Shown: piece after piece, positions 9,063 through 18,893 of the stretch
Position numbering within the stretch: the stretch's first letter is position 1
Layout of the letters: every line of letters starts with the position of its first letter
Source: Tetraselmis striata
Taxonomy: Eukaryota > Chlorophyta > Chlorodendrophyceae > Chlorodendrales > Chlorodendraceae
Assembly (NCBI GenBank): GCA_006384855.1
Contig: VCJN01002233.1
Span: 84,386 to 148,385, forward strand
Reading direction: 5' to 3'
Length of the DNA stretch: 64,000 nucleotides
Notes under the pieces: model-generated
Database searches by the model: none
What the model was told of the DNA's origin: nothing
What the model saw: only the letters and a program-made list of their open reading frames with translations
Position numbers and translations under genes: made by a program

Positions 9063-10688
9063 TTACTCTTCCGCCGCACGCTGCCTCAGGTCCTTGCGGA
9101 TGATCTTGCCCGTCGTCGTCATCGGCAGCGTGTCGACGAAGGCGATCTCGCGCGGGTATTCGTGGGCGGCAAGGCGGTGTTTGACGAACTCCTGCAGCTC
9201 GCGCGCCAGCTCCGCACCGGGCGCAAAGCCCTCGGCGAGAACCACATAGGCCTTGACGATCTCCGTGCGCTGCGGATCGGGCTTGCCGACGACGCCGGCC
9301 ATGCTCACCGCCGGGTGGCCGATCAGGCAGTCCTCGATCTCTCCGGGGCCGATGCGGTAGCCGGATGAGGTGATGACGTCGTCGTCGCGTCCGACGAAGC
9401 GGATCCAGCCGTCGGCGTCGCGCACGCCCCTGTCGCCGGTCAGCAGGAAGTCGCCGGCGAATTTCGCTGCCGTTGCTTGGCGGTTGTTCCAGTAGTGCAG
9501 GAACATCACCGGATCGCCGCGTCTGACGCCGATGTTGCCCTCCTGGCCGTCGGCGACGGGTGCGCCCGACCCGTCGACCACGCGCACGTCATGACCCGGC
9601 ACCGCGCGACCCATGATGCCGGGACGCGGCGGCATGATCGCGGCGCAGGACGAGACGATCATGTTGCACTCGGTCTGGCCGTAGAACTCGTTGATCGTCA
9701 CGCCGAACACCCGCCGCCCCCAGTCGAGCAGTTCCGCGCCCAGCGTTTCGCCGCCGCTGGCGATGGTGCGCATCTCAAGGGGAAGGGCCGGGTCCGGATC
9801 GCCGTGCGCGCGCATCATCTTCAGCGCCGTCGGCGGCAGGAAGGCGTTGCGCACCTTCTCTTGCGCCATCAGCTCGAAGGCGGCCTCGGCGGTGAATTTC
9901 GCGAAGCGGCAGGCGACGACGCAGACGCCGTGATGCAGGGCGGGCATCAGCACGTCGAGCAATCCGCCGATCCAGGCCCAGTCGGCCGGCGTCCAGATCC
10001 GGTCGCCCACCTGCGGGAACAGGTCGTGGCTCATCTCCACGCCCGGAAGATGCCCCAGAAGCACGCGGTGGCCATGCAGCGCGCCCTTCGGCTGGCCGGT
10101 GGTGCCGGAGGTGTAGATCAGGATCGCAGGGTCGTCGGCATGCGTGTCGACGGGCGTGAACGTCTCGGGCTGGCCTTCCAGGGCTGCGTGGAGGTCGGTC
10201 GTGCCGGAGTGCGTGCCGTCGATCGTGTAGACCTGCTCAAGGGCCGGCAGATGGTCTCGGATCGCAGCGAGTTTTCTCGCGCCCGTCTTGTTGGAGACGA
10301 CGGCTTTCGCGCCCGAATCGCCAAGGCGGAAGGCGAGCGCCTCGTCGCCGAACAGCATGAACAGCGGGATGGAGATCGCGCCCAGCTTGTGGGCGGCGAT
10401 ATGGGCGGCGGCCGTCTCCTTGGCCTGCGGCAGCAAAATGGCGACCCGGTCGCCGCGCGTCACACCGTCGGCGGCGAGACGGTTGGCAATCCGGTTCGAC
10501 AGCCGCATCAGCGCGCCGTAGCTGACCTCCTCGCGTCCGCCGTCCTCCGAAATGCAGACCAATGCCGGACGGTCGGGCTCGCGCGTCGCCCACTTGTCGC
10601 AAATGTCGACCCCGATGTTGTAATGCTCCGGCACCTGCCAGCGGAAGGTGGCGACGAGGTCTTCATAGGTTCGTGCTGCGGTCAGCAT
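9063..10688 (-). CDS. AMP-binding acyl-CoA synthetase (acetyl/medium-chain type)
   Basis: The 541-residue protein belongs to the ANL adenylate-forming superfamily. It has the P-loop-like YTSGTTGQPKG, the EFYGQTECN motif, the TGDRG hinge region, GYRIGPGEIE and the C-terminal catalytic lysine in TTTGKIIRKDLR. It would activate a carboxylic acid to acyl-AMP and then acyl-CoA. Overall motifs resemble acetate or medium-chain acyl synthetases, but the acyl pocket cannot be judged by eye. I chose ATG 10688, after a GGGAGGG site, instead of an upstream start at 10760 that adds 24 residues lacking similarity. It is divergent from the HIT gene. Confidence 0.88.
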   Translation of the reverse strand: MLTAARTYEDLVATFRWQVPEHYNIGVDICDKWATREPDRPALVCISEDGGREEVSYGALMRLSNRIANRLAADGVTRGDRVAILLPQAKETAAAHIAAHKLGAISIPLFMLFGDEALAFRLGDSGAKAVVSNKTGARKLAAIRDHLPALEQVYTIDGTHSGTTDLHAALEGQPETFTPVDTHADDPAILIYTSGTTGQPKGALHGHRVLLGHLPGVEMSHDLFPQVGDRIWTPADWAWIGGLLDVLMPALHHGVCVVACRFAKFTAEAAFELMAQEKVRNAFLPPTALKMMRAHGDPDPALPLEMRTIASGGETLGAELLDWGRRVFGVTINEFYGQTECNMIVSSCAAIMPPRPGIMGRAVPGHDVRVVDGSGAPVADGQEGNIGVRRGDPVMFLHYWNNRQATAAKFAGDFLLTGDRGVRDADGWIRFVGRDDDVITSSGYRIGPGEIEDCLIGHPAVSMAGVVGKPDPQRTEIVKAYVVLAEGFAPGAELARELQEFVKHRLAAHEYPREIAFVDTLPMTTTGKIIRKDLRQRAAEE

Positions 10689-10887
10689 TGGCGCGGTCCC
10701 TCCCCGGTGGCTGTGATGCCCCTTGGGAATTTGGATGCAACGGCAGCGCGGAGGCGTCAACGGCTATCGTCGTTCGCGCCGCGTCGCGCTCTTTGGCTCC
10801 GTCGCCGGATGATGCGGGGCTGGTGCCCCCGCGCCGCGCTTGTATAGTGCCGCCATCATCAAACGCCGTCCGGCCGGGGAACCACAT

Positions 10888-11307
10888 ATGTCCGACTTCA
10901 CCCTCGACGACCGCCTTGCCGGCGACAGCCTGGCTGTCCTCGATCTCGACCTGTGCACCGTCCGGCTGATGAACGACGCGCGCTACCCCTGGCTGCTGCT
11001 CGTTCCCATGCGCGCCGATGTCACCGAGCTTGTCGATCTCGGTGCCGACGACCGGCTGCGTCTGATCGAGGAAATCGCCGGCGCGAGCAAGGCCCTGAAA
11101 GCGGTCAGCGGCTGTGACAAGCTGAACGTCGGGGCGCTGGGCAACATGGTGCCGCAGCTGCATGTGCATATCGTTGCCAGGTTCGTCGGCGATGCCGCCT
11201 GGCCGGGGCCGGTGTGGGGCGCGGGCGCGGCCGAGCCTTATCCGGACGGGGCCGGGCGTGAACTGGCAGAGCGGCTTTCCCAGGCGGTGGCACGGGAAAT
11301 CCAGTGA
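10888..11307 (+). CDS. HIT domain protein
   Basis: This 139-residue protein of the histidine triad superfamily has the motif QLHVHIVARF near residues 91-100, where the first triad position is Gln, as in a known HIT subgroup. Family members are nucleotide hydrolases or transferases such as Ap4A or AMP-lysine hydrolases. ATG 10888 is preferred over the upstream start at 10840. It lies 41 bases upstream of nudC on the same strand, so both are probably one transcript concerned with dinucleotide clean-up. Confidence 0.85.
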   Translation: MSDFTLDDRLAGDSLAVLDLDLCTVRLMNDARYPWLLLVPMRADVTELVDLGADDRLRLIEEIAGASKALKAVSGCDKLNVGALGNMVPQLHVHIVARFVGDAAWPGPVWGAGAAEPYPDGAGRELAERLSQAVAREIQ

Positions 11308-11348
11308 GCCCGCAGCACCGCATGGTGTGACACGAGGACGATGAACGC

Positions 11349-12290
11349 ATGAACGACCTGCCGCAGATCGGTTTCGATTTCGCCTTCAAGGGCAATCCGC
11401 TCGAGCGCCAGTCCGAGCATCGCGGCGACGCCGCCTGGTTCGAGGCGCACCGCCGCTCCGACGTCGCCCGCTTTTTGCTCATGTGCGAAGGACGCCCGGT
11501 GATCGACATCGCGGACGGGCGGCTCGACATCCTGCACGCCCGCCCGCTTGGCGACGACCTTGCCATGATCGTCGACGACAGCGTTCTGCTCGGCTTCCGC
11601 GAGCCGGATGCGTCCCCCGTCTTCGCCGTTCCGCTGGCGCGCTCGGTGGAGGACATCGAGGCCGCATATGCCAATCTGAAATGCATCGACACGCGCTCGC
11701 TCGCCGTGCAGGGCGTTTTGCCGCCCGGCTACCTCGGACTTCTGGCGCAGGCCAGCGCGCTTTTGCACTGGCACGCGACCCATCGCTTCTGTTCGCGTTG
11801 CGGCGCGCCCAGCACCATGACCCAGGGGGGCTATCGCCGCGACTGCCCGTCCTGCGGCGGCCTGCATTTCCCGCGCACCGATCCGGTGGCGATCATGCTC
11901 GTCACCGATGGCGACCGCTGCCTGATGGGGCGCCCGCCGCGCCTGCCGGAAGGGGTGTTCTCGACGCTCGCCGGGTTCATCGAGCCGGGCGAGACCATCG
12001 AGGAAGCTGTGCGGCGCGAGGTGATGGAGGAAGCGGGCGTTCATGTCGGCGCCGTCAGCTACCGTGCGAGCCAGCCCTGGCCGTTCCCCGCCTCGCTGAT
12101 GATCGGCTGCGAGGGCCGCGCCGAGAGCACCGAGATCCGCATGGACGAGACCGAGCTTGAGGCCTGCCGCTGGTTCAGCCGCGACGAGACGCTTGCCATG
12201 CTGGAGGAGCGTCACCCCGAGGGGCTGAAGATCCCGCCGCCGCTGTCCATCGCCCATTGGCTGATTCGCTCCTGGGTGGAGGCGGACTGA
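11349..12290 (+). CDS. nudC: NADH pyrophosphatase / NAD-cap decapping Nudix hydrolase
   Basis: The 313-residue protein has a zinc ribbon (Cys148, Cys151, Cys166, Cys169) followed by a Nudix box, GFIEPGETIEEAVRREV and EEAG (about 197-219). Downstream lies SQPWPFPASLM, the NudC-specific SQPWPFPxS motif that selects NAD(H). The enzyme splits NADH to NMNH and AMP and can remove NAD caps from RNA. The N-terminal NUDIX-like domain of about 110 residues is present, so length and architecture are normal. It sits behind a HIT gene and before an EI24 membrane protein. Confidence 0.94.
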   Translation: MNDLPQIGFDFAFKGNPLERQSEHRGDAAWFEAHRRSDVARFLLMCEGRPVIDIADGRLDILHARPLGDDLAMIVDDSVLLGFREPDASPVFAVPLARSVEDIEAAYANLKCIDTRSLAVQGVLPPGYLGLLAQASALLHWHATHRFCSRCGAPSTMTQGGYRRDCPSCGGLHFPRTDPVAIMLVTDGDRCLMGRPPRLPEGVFSTLAGFIEPGETIEEAVRREVMEEAGVHVGAVSYRASQPWPFPASLMIGCEGRAESTEIRMDETELEACRWFSRDETLAMLEERHPEGLKIPPPLSIAHWLIRSWVEAD

Positions 12291-12370
12291 CCGGCGCGGC
12301 TTGTGCCGAGCGGTCCCGTTACCTACCTGAAGCGGACCGACATGCCCCCGAATCAGGACGTCCGACGAAA

Positions 12371-13051
12371 ATGATTTCCTCCGCGCTGCGCGCACTCACC
12401 CAGATTTTCGAACAGCCGCTGCGCGCGATCTTCTGGAAGACGCTTGGCTATACGCTGCTGTTGCTCCTGCTGGTCTGGGTGGCATTGAACGCGGCCGTCG
12501 CGACACTGGTGACCCTTCCCTATCCCTGGCTGGAAACGGTGCTCTCGCTGCTCACGGGGATCGGCGCGATCTTCGTGCTCGGCTATCTGGTTGCGCCCGT
12601 CACGGCGGTGATCGCCGGCATCCTGCAAGACGATATCGCCGAGGTCGTCGAACGGGGAAGCTATCCGCAGGACCCGCCGGGACGGCCGATGCCGCTTGCA
12701 GAGGCGATTCCCCAGGCGATCAAGTTCACCGGCGTGGTGATCCTCGGCAATATCTTTGCGCTGTTCCTGCTGTTGGTGCCCGGCGTCAACCTGATCGCCT
12801 TCTTTGTCGTCAACGGCTATCTGCTCGGCCGCGAGTTCTTCGAATTTGCCGCGATGCGGCACAGGCCGCCGGCGGAGGCGCGCGCCTTTCGCCAGGCCCA
12901 CTCTGGAACGGTTTTTCTGTCCGGGCTGGCGATCGCGGGTTTTCTGGCGGTTCCCTTCCTCAACCTGCTGACGCCGATTTTCGCGACCGTGATGATGGTG
13001 CATCTGAACAAGCGCCTTACCTATACGTCATCGCAATTGCGTCCCGATTGA
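12371..13051 (+). CDS. EI24/CysZ-family membrane protein
   Basis: This 226-residue protein has several hydrophobic segments: LLLLLLVWVALNAAVATLV (about 30-48), a glycine-rich helix (about 65-90), VVILGNIFALFLLLVPGVN (about 122-140) and a C-terminal pair. The EI24 domain pattern includes NGYLLGREFFEFAAMRH, seen in CysZ-like proteins. E. coli CysZ transports sulfate. Rhizobial homologues are mostly uncharacterised, so sulfate transport is only a possibility. Start ATG 12371 is chosen because an upstream extension to 12257 would overlap nudC and encodes non-hydrophobic residues. Confidence 0.82.
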   Translation: MISSALRALTQIFEQPLRAIFWKTLGYTLLLLLLVWVALNAAVATLVTLPYPWLETVLSLLTGIGAIFVLGYLVAPVTAVIAGILQDDIAEVVERGSYPQDPPGRPMPLAEAIPQAIKFTGVVILGNIFALFLLLVPGVNLIAFFVVNGYLLGREFFEFAAMRHRPPAEARAFRQAHSGTVFLSGLAIAGFLAVPFLNLLTPIFATVMMVHLNKRLTYTSSQLRPD

Positions 13052-13180
13052 CGGCTTTCCCGCGACGCCGCGGACGTCCCTCGCTGTGCTGTTGCCAATC
13101 CCGATCCGCCTTGGCCGATAGGATATTTTGACGTGCCGCCGCGATGGGGGTAGAAGGCTGCAATACAAGCCCCTGTTATA

Positions 13181-13198
13181 GCTAACGTTTACGTAAGC
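13181..13198. promoter_or_regulatory. 18-bp near-palindrome upstream of sdhC (putative operator)
   Basis: The sequence GCTAACGTTTACGTAAGC matches its own reverse complement at 14 of 18 positions, the exceptions being A/T swaps. It lies 34 bases before the sdhC ATG, directly after a TTATAG that could be a -10 box. The core ACGTTTACGT recurs at 33919-33935 on the other strand and TTTACGTAA recurs before mdh. The arrangement suggests a repressor site; which protein binds is unknown. Confidence 0.5.
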
Positions 13199-13231
13199 GG
13201 TAGATGCTGAGGGGAGACGGGAGAACAACCC

Positions 13232-13630
13232 ATGCCGGATGTCGGGATGAAAAACAGCAGGCCACTGTCGCCGCATATCCAGATCTACAAGCCCATCATG
13301 ACCATGGTCATGTCGATCCTGCACCGCATCACGGGCGCTGCATTGTATTTCGGCACGATCCTGGTCGCCTGGTGGCTGGTGTCCGCGGCAGCGGGGCCGG
13401 CCTATTTCGAATTCGTGAACGGGATTTTCGGATCCTTCCTCGGACGGCTGGTGCTGTTCGGCTTCACCTGGGCGCTGATCCACCACATGCTCGGCGGCCT
13501 GCGCCATTTCATCTGGGACATGGGCTACGGCTTCGGCACGGAGGCGCGCGAATGGCTCGCCCGCGCCACGATCATCGGCTCCGTCGCGGTCACGATCCTG
13601 CTGTGGGTCATCGGCTACGCGGTTCGCTGA
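13232..13630 (+). CDS. sdhC: Succinate dehydrogenase cytochrome b556 subunit
   Basis: The 132-residue subunit carries the SdhC signature [12 protein letters not shown] and SILHRITG, then three membrane helices and [16 protein letters not shown] histidine of this last block is the usual haem ligand. It anchors SdhAB to the cytoplasmic membrane and helps form the ubiquinone site. It is first gene of the sdhCDAB operon, 13 bases before sdhD. A second in-frame ATG at 13247 is possible as start; ATG 13232 gives five extra residues. Confidence 0.95.
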   Translation: MPDVGMKNSRPLSPHIQIYKPIMTMVMSILHRITGAALYFGTILVAWWLVSAAAGPAYFEFVNGIFGSFLGRLVLFGFTWALIHHMLGGLRHFIWDMGYGFGTEAREWLARATIIGSVAVTILLWVIGYAVR

Positions 13631-13643
13631 GGGAGATGAGACG

Positions 13644-14027
13644 ATGAATGACATGCGCACGCCTCTCGGCAGGGTCCGCGGGCTTGGCTCGGCCAAGGAC
13701 GGGACCTCGCATTTCTGGCGCCAGCGGGTCACCGCCGTGGCCAATGTGGTGCTGATTTCCTTTTTCGTGGTTCTGGTCGTGGCCCTTCAGGGCGGCGATT
13801 ACGCGAGCGTTTCCGCGGCTTTGGCCAACCCGCTCGTCGCGATCGTCCTGCTCCTCGTGATCCTCTCCGCCGTCTATCACATGAAGCTCGGCATGCAGGT
13901 GATCATCGAGGACTACATCCACGGCGAAGGCCTGAAATTCCTCGCCCTGATGGGCAACATCTTCTTCTCGACGTTCATCGGCCTCGCGTCGGTGTTCGCC
14001 GTTCTCAAGATCAGCTTCGGAGGCTGA
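13644..14027 (+). CDS. sdhD: Succinate dehydrogenase hydrophobic membrane anchor subunit
   Basis: This 127-residue protein has the alphaproteobacterial SdhD start [17 protein letters not shown] followed by three transmembrane helices. The second contains [19 protein letters not shown], whose histidine and Asp-Tyr pair fit the haem and quinone sites of the family. It forms the membrane anchor with SdhC. It ends 4 bases before sdhA, so translation is probably coupled. Confidence 0.95.
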   Translation: MNDMRTPLGRVRGLGSAKDGTSHFWRQRVTAVANVVLISFFVVLVVALQGGDYASVSAALANPLVAIVLLLVILSAVYHMKLGMQVIIEDYIHGEGLKFLALMGNIFFSTFIGLASVFAVLKISFGG

Positions 14028-14031
14028 ATAC

Positions 14032-15861
14032 ATGGCAGGACAAGCCTATACCTTCGTCGATCACAGCTATGACGTTGTGGTGGTCGGAGCCGGTGGCGCG
14101 GGCCTCAGGGCCACCCTTGGCATGGCAGAGCAGGGCCTCAAGACCGCCTGCATTTCAAAGGTGTTCCCGACCCGCTCTCACACTGTCGCGGCGCAGGGAG
14201 GCATCGCGGCCTCGCTTGGCAATATGGGCCCGGACCACTGGCAGTGGCACATGTATGACACTGTCAAGGGCTCGGACTGGCTCGGCGATACGGACGCGAT
14301 GGAATACCTCGCCCGCGAGGCGCCCAAGGCGGTCTATGAGCTGGAGCATTACGGTGTGCCGTTTTCCCGCACGGAAGAGGGCAAGATCTATCAGCGTCCC
14401 TTCGGCGGCCATACGACGGAGTTCGGCGAGGGCCCGCCGGTGCAACGCACCTGCGCCGCCGCCGACCGGACCGGCCACGCCATCCTGCACACGCTTTATG
14501 GCCAGAGCCTCAAGCACAACGCGGAATTCTATATCGAGTATTTCGCGACCGACCTGATCATGTCCGAGGATGGCCGGTGCCAGGGTGTCGTCGCCTGGAA
14601 GCTGGAAGACGGCACGATGCATGTCTTCAACGCCAAGACCACGGTGCTGGCCACCGGTGGCTATGGGCGGGCCTATTTCTCGGCCACATCGGCCCATACC
14701 TGCACCGGTGACGGTGGCGGCATGGTGGCTCGCGCGGGTCTGCCGCTTCAGGACATGGAGTTCGTGCAGTTCCACCCGACCGGCATCTACGGCTCGGGCT
14801 GTCTGATCACCGAAGGCGCGCGCGGTGAAGGTGGATACCTCACCAACTCCGAGGGCGAGCGGTTCATGGAACGCTACGCGCCGACCTACAAGGACCTTGC
14901 CAGCCGCGATGTGGTGTCCCGTTGCATGACGATGGAGATCCGCGAAGGGCGCGGTGTGGGCGAGAACAAGGATCATATCCACCTGCACCTGAACCATCTT
15001 CCGCCGGAGACACTGGACCTGCGCCTGCCGGGTATCTCCGAAAGCGCCCGCATCTTCGCCGGTGTGGATCTGACGAAAGAGCCGATCCCGGTTCTGCCGA
15101 CGGTGCATTACAACATGGGCGGTATCCCGACGAACTACTGGGGCGAGGTTCTGAACCCGACCAAGAAAAACCCGAATGCCGTGGTTCCGGGCCTCATGGC
15201 CGTGGGTGAAGCGGGCTGCGCCTCGGTGCACGGGGCGAACCGGCTTGGCTCCAACAGCCTGATCGACCTCGTGGTGTTCGGCCGTGCGGCCGCGATCAAG
15301 GCAGGCGAAGTGGTGGACCCGGACGCGTCGAACCCGGCGCTGAACCAGGCTTCGCTCGACAAGGCAATCGCCCGGTTCGACGATATCCGCCATGCCGACG
15401 GGGGCACGCCCACCGCCGAGCTGAGGCTGGAGATGCAGCAGGCCATGCAGTCCGATGCCGCGGTGTTCCGCACCGACAAGACGCTGGCCGAGGGTGTGAC
15501 CAAAATGGAGGCCATTGCGGCCAAGATCGACGATCTGCACGTCACCGACCGGAGCCTGATCTGGAACTCCGACCTGATGGAAACGCTGGAGCTGACCAAT
15601 CTGATGCCCAACGCGATCACCACGGTCTATGGCGCCGAGGCGCGCAAGGAAAGCCGTGGCGCGCATGCTCGCGAGGACTATAAGGACGGTCCCCTCGGCG
15701 GTCGCAACGACGACGACTGGCGCAAGCATACGCTTGCCTGGGTCGCCGAGGACGGCAAGGTCAGGCTCGACTATCGCGCCGTCGTGACCGAGCCGCTGAC
15801 GACCCTGGCCGAGGGCGGCATCGATCCCAAGAAGATCGCGCCCAAGGCACGCGTCTACTGA
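14032..15861 (+). CDS. sdhA: Succinate dehydrogenase flavoprotein subunit
   Basis: The 609-residue flavoprotein has the dinucleotide-binding [15 protein letters not shown] (about 16-30) and [10 protein letters not shown], in which His50 is the site of covalent FAD attachment. Downstream [20 protein letters not shown] and the arginine-rich catalytic segment are intact. It oxidises succinate to fumarate and passes electrons to SdhB. Length is normal. Unusually, the next gene is not sdhB but an FkbM methyltransferase 35 bases downstream. Confidence 0.97.
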   Translation: MAGQAYTFVDHSYDVVVVGAGGAGLRATLGMAEQGLKTACISKVFPTRSHTVAAQGGIAASLGNMGPDHWQWHMYDTVKGSDWLGDTDAMEYLAREAPKAVYELEHYGVPFSRTEEGKIYQRPFGGHTTEFGEGPPVQRTCAAADRTGHAILHTLYGQSLKHNAEFYIEYFATDLIMSEDGRCQGVVAWKLEDGTMHVFNAKTTVLATGGYGRAYFSATSAHTCTGDGGGMVARAGLPLQDMEFVQFHPTGIYGSGCLITEGARGEGGYLTNSEGERFMERYAPTYKDLASRDVVSRCMTMEIREGRGVGENKDHIHLHLNHLPPETLDLRLPGISESARIFAGVDLTKEPIPVLPTVHYNMGGIPTNYWGEVLNPTKKNPNAVVPGLMAVGEAGCASVHGANRLGSNSLIDLVVFGRAAAIKAGEVVDPDASNPALNQASLDKAIARFDDIRHADGGTPTAELRLEMQQAMQSDAAVFRTDKTLAEGVTKMEAIAAKIDDLHVTDRSLIWNSDLMETLELTNLMPNAITTVYGAEARKESRGAHAREDYKDGPLGGRNDDDWRKHTLAWVAEDGKVRLDYRAVVTEPLTTLAEGGIDPKKIAPKARVY

Positions 15862-15896
15862 GCACGCGCCCGCCGGGCAGCGAAAGGCGAAACTCC

Positions 15897-16742
15897 ATGT
15901 CGATTGCGGCAAGGTATACGGATGTGAACTCTCCCTTCGGCACCTATCGTGCCGGGGGGCGGGCGCGCTTCGCCTGGGCGCTGGCCGACCGGCACGAACT
16001 GTCGCCGCGCTGGCGCAAGCGCCTGCGGGCCTTTGTCGCCAGTCACTATCGCGGACCGTTCGACCGCGAGGCCGATGGCCTGCGCTTTCGCCTTTACCCG
16101 GAGGCCAATTACGACGATCGCAAGATCATGGCGCGTGGCCGCCTGCCGGAACGCGCCGAACACGGACTGTTGTCGCAGCTTCTCGGCCCCGGTGTCGTTT
16201 TCGTCGACATCGGCGCCAATGTCGGCAGCTACAGCCTCGATGCCGCCCGTCGCGGCGCCCGGGTGCTGGCGATCGAGGCGGACAGCGATACGGCCGCCAA
16301 GCTCGCCTTCAACCTGGCCGCCAACCGGCTGGGCGATGTCGAGGTGGAAAATGTCGCGGTCGGCGCCCGCGACGAGGTGCTCGAGCTGTGGAGCGAACCG
16401 TCGAACTGCGGTTTCGCGACGCTGGTCAGCGACCTGACGACCGGGGAATGGGCCGGCGACTGGCGGTCCCGTTCCGTGCAGGTCCGCCCGCTTGCGGATA
16501 TTCTGGCGGACCACCGCATCGACCGTGTCGACGTGTTGAAGATCGACGTGGAGGGCTTTGAGGACCGGGCCTTGCTGCCCTATCTGCAGGGACTGGACGA
16601 CAGCGACCTTCCGGGCGCCATCCTGCTGGAGACGAACTGCCGGGAGCACTGGCAGGACGATTGCATTTCACGGCTTAAGGCGCGCGGCTACCGCGCGGCC
16701 GGGGCGACCAAGGACAACACGATCTTCAGGCGGTCCGCCTGA
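15897..16742 (+). CDS. FkbM-family SAM-dependent methyltransferase within the sdh operon
   Basis: The 281-residue protein has a Rossmann-type SAM site, [17 protein letters not shown] (about 101-117), the acidic second motif LAIEAD and the FkbM-typical [16 protein letters not shown]. FkbM enzymes O-methylate sugars, polyketides or other small molecules, but most members have no known substrate. GAAAGGCGAAA precedes the ATG. It lies in the same direction between sdhA (35 bases) and sdhB (55 bases) with no terminator visible, so it should be co-transcribed with respiratory complex II genes. A link to succinate dehydrogenase is not established. Confidence 0.85.
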   Translation: MSIAARYTDVNSPFGTYRAGGRARFAWALADRHELSPRWRKRLRAFVASHYRGPFDREADGLRFRLYPEANYDDRKIMARGRLPERAEHGLLSQLLGPGVVFVDIGANVGSYSLDAARRGARVLAIEADSDTAAKLAFNLAANRLGDVEVENVAVGARDEVLELWSEPSNCGFATLVSDLTTGEWAGDWRSRSVQVRPLADILADHRIDRVDVLKIDVEGFEDRALLPYLQGLDDSDLPGAILLETNCREHWQDDCISRLKARGYRAAGATKDNTIFRRSA

Positions 16743-16797
16743 AGATCAAGATGACGAGGCCGCCGACGACGGCGGGCCAAACGCGGAGCGAAACGAG

Positions 16798-17580
16798 ATG
16801 GTACAGCTGACGCTTCCCAAGAACTCCCAGGTGACGGAGGGCAAGGTCTGGGACAAGCCGACCGGCGCCAACCACCTGCACGAGTTCCGGATCTACCGCT
16901 GGAACCCGGACGACGGGCGCAACCCGCGCGTCGACACCTATTTCATCGACAAGGATGACTGCGGCCCGATGGTCCTCGACGGTCTGATCTACATCAAGGA
17001 CAAGATCGACCCGACGCTGACCTTCCGCCGCTCCTGCCGCGAGGGCATCTGCGGGTCCTGCGCGATGAACATCGACGGCACCAACACGCTGGCCTGCACC
17101 AAGGGCATGGAAGAGATCGGCGCCGGTCCGGTGAAGATCTATCCGCTGCCGCACATGCCGGTGGTCAAGGACCTGGTGCCGGACCTGACGCGCTTCTACG
17201 CCCAGCACCGCTCCATCGAGCCCTGGCTGAAGACGACGACGCCGGCTCCGGAAAAGGAGTGGCGCCAGTCCCACGAGGACCGCGCCAAGCTCGACGGGCT
17301 CTATGAGTGCATTCTCTGTGCCTGCTGCTCGACCTCCTGTCCGAGCTACTGGTGGAACGGCGACCGCTACCTCGGCCCGGCCGTGCTGCTGCAGGCCTAC
17401 CGCTGGCTGATCGACAGCCGCGACGAGGCGACCGGCGAGCGTCTGGACGATCTGGAAGACCCCTTCCGCCTGTACCGCTGCCACACGATCATGAACTGTT
17501 CGCAGGCCTGCCCCAAGGGCCTGAACCCGGCGAAGGCCATCGCCGAGATCAAGAAGATGATGGTCGAACGCCGCGTCTGA
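16798..17580 (+). CDS. sdhB: Succinate dehydrogenase iron-sulfur subunit
   Basis: The 260-residue protein has the plant-type [2Fe-2S] ligands Cys80, Cys85, Cys88 and Cys100 (CREGICGSC then NTLAC). The C-terminal bacterial ferredoxin-type part includes [12 protein letters not shown] and [12 protein letters not shown], supplying ligands for the [4Fe-4S] and [3Fe-4S] clusters. It carries electrons from SdhA to ubiquinone. ATG 16798 is the family start; the frame is open further upstream but overlaps the methyltransferase gene. A terminator follows 33 bases after the stop. Confidence 0.97.
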   Translation: MVQLTLPKNSQVTEGKVWDKPTGANHLHEFRIYRWNPDDGRNPRVDTYFIDKDDCGPMVLDGLIYIKDKIDPTLTFRRSCREGICGSCAMNIDGTNTLACTKGMEEIGAGPVKIYPLPHMPVVKDLVPDLTRFYAQHRSIEPWLKTTTPAPEKEWRQSHEDRAKLDGLYECILCACCSTSCPSYWWNGDRYLGPAVLLQAYRWLIDSRDEATGERLDDLEDPFRLYRCHTIMNCSQACPKGLNPAKAIAEIKKMMVERRV

Positions 17581-17613
17581 CGCGCTCGGGCTTTCATCGC
17601 CGAAAAGTCGAAA

Positions 17614-17636
17614 GCCGTCCCTCGGGGCGGCTTTTT
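17614..17636 (+). terminator. Rho-independent terminator of the sdh operon
   Basis: GCCGTCC and GGGCGGC form a 7-bp stem with a CTCG loop, followed by TTTTT at 17632-17636. It begins 33 bases after the sdhB stop. Confidence 0.85.
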
Positions 17637-17717
17637 GCTGTGCGCAGGGCTTGAGTTCAACCCTGCGATGTGCTCGAATGTTCGTGTTTTGTTCATTTTC
17701 AATTTGGAGACGAGGCG

Positions 17718-18095
17718 ATGCACAGGAGCCGGTTGGGCGTGGTGGTGATCGACTGTCAGGGCGAGGATGCTGCGGAGCATGAAGCGTTCTGGGCAGCCGC
17801 GCTTGGACGGGAGCGCGAGTCAGAACCGATCGATCCGAAATACCGCGATCTCAAGGGCCCGGAGGCAGAGGTCCGGGTTCTGGTCCAGGCCGTGGATCAC
17901 GCCCCGCGCGTTCATTTCGACATCGAGACGGACGACATCGAGGCGGAGGTCGGGCGGCTGGAGCGGCTCGGCGCGACGCGGGTTGCGGCGCTCAAGGGCT
18001 GGGTGGTGATGCAGGCGCCGAGCGGTCACCGCTTCTGCGTGGTCAAGCCTCAGCGTCCGGATTTTGCCGAGAATGCAAACGTCTGGGCAGAGTGA
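17718..18095 (+). CDS. VOC-family (glyoxalase/bleomycin-resistance fold) protein
   Basis: This 125-residue protein has the paired beta-alpha-beta-beta-beta modules of the VOC fold, with AEHEAFWAAALG near the N-terminus and a C-terminal WVVMQAPSGHRFCVV, where Gly-His and the last strand are typical. VOC proteins use a metal to act on or simply bind small substrates. The particular reaction cannot be predicted. GGAGA precedes ATG 17718, preferred over an upstream start at 17670. It stands alone after the sdh terminator. Confidence 0.75.
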   Translation: MHRSRLGVVVIDCQGEDAAEHEAFWAAALGRERESEPIDPKYRDLKGPEAEVRVLVQAVDHAPRVHFDIETDDIEAEVGRLERLGATRVAALKGWVVMQAPSGHRFCVVKPQRPDFAENANVWAE

Positions 18096-18329
18096 TCGCG
18101 GCGCGCGGACGGTTGGTGCATGCTGCCCGTCTTGAGCGGGCCGGGACAGCGGAGGCGCTGCCGTGAACGCCGTTTCGGCAAGACGGCGCTGGCGACACGT
18201 GGTCCGGGCTTTCCAGCGACGGATTGTCGGGGCGCGCCGCCTGCCGCTCGGCTTGCCGCCAGCCGGGTGCCGCAGTCGTGTCGCCGGTCATGCCCGCATG
18301 CGATCTGGCGGATGAACCGAGGAGCGCCA

Positions 18330-18707
18330 TCAGCTCCACACGGGGCTGGTGAAGATCGCGACGCTCGACAGGAAGCCGACGGCCCAGGCGATCGAGCGCG
18401 GGGTGGCGCGGTCGCTCCAGTAGCAGGCGATGTAGATCAGCCGCGCGCCGATGAAAAGCCCGGCGAGTTGGTCGATCCAGCCGGCGTCGCCGCCCTGCCA
18501 CAAGCCGACAATGACCGCCACCGCGAAGATCGGGAAGGCCTCGAAGCCGTTCGCCTGTGCGCCGGCGGCGCGGGCGCGAAATCCGCTCTTCCAGTAGGCC
18601 GGGTCGCGCGGATTGGCATTGTCGAAGTCTTTCGACAGCTTCGCCGGGAAGGCGGAAAGGATCGGCAGGATGGCGGCCGCAAGAACGCACCAGATGGCGA
18701 ATGGCAT
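18330..18707 (-). CDS. MAPEG-family membrane protein
   Basis: The 125-residue protein has four hydrophobic segments and the MAPEG pattern, including PAYWKSGFRARAAGAQANGFEAF and later GLFIGARLIYIACYW, the YWSD-containing helix. MAPEG proteins include glutathione transferases and peroxidases of membranes; bacterial ones like this are uncharacterised. I start at ATG 18707 because residues upstream of it in the same frame are antisense to the AhpD-like gene. It is divergent from that gene and lies 3' to 3' with the VOC gene. Confidence 0.8.
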   Translation of the reverse strand: MPFAIWCVLAAAILPILSAFPAKLSKDFDNANPRDPAYWKSGFRARAAGAQANGFEAFPIFAVAVIVGLWQGGDAGWIDQLAGLFIGARLIYIACYWSDRATPRSIAWAVGFLSSVAIFTSPVWS

Positions 18708-18893
18708 GGAAAATATCCTGAGCTGACGGGTTGGCTGCCTCTTGCTTCTGGTTTTCGCCCTTTTCGTCGCCGCGTCAAGGTCGCAGCCCTTGCGCCCGGG
18801 GATTTGATCCAGCGCATGGCGCGCGGGGGCGGCGGATGCTGTGTCTTGGAAAATGGCCTGGGAGGTCATCACCACACCAAGGAGACAGGACGC

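Noticed and set aside
18096-18329. Gene in the gap between VOC and MAPEG genes
   Set aside because: Only short shadow frames with no start context or similarity.
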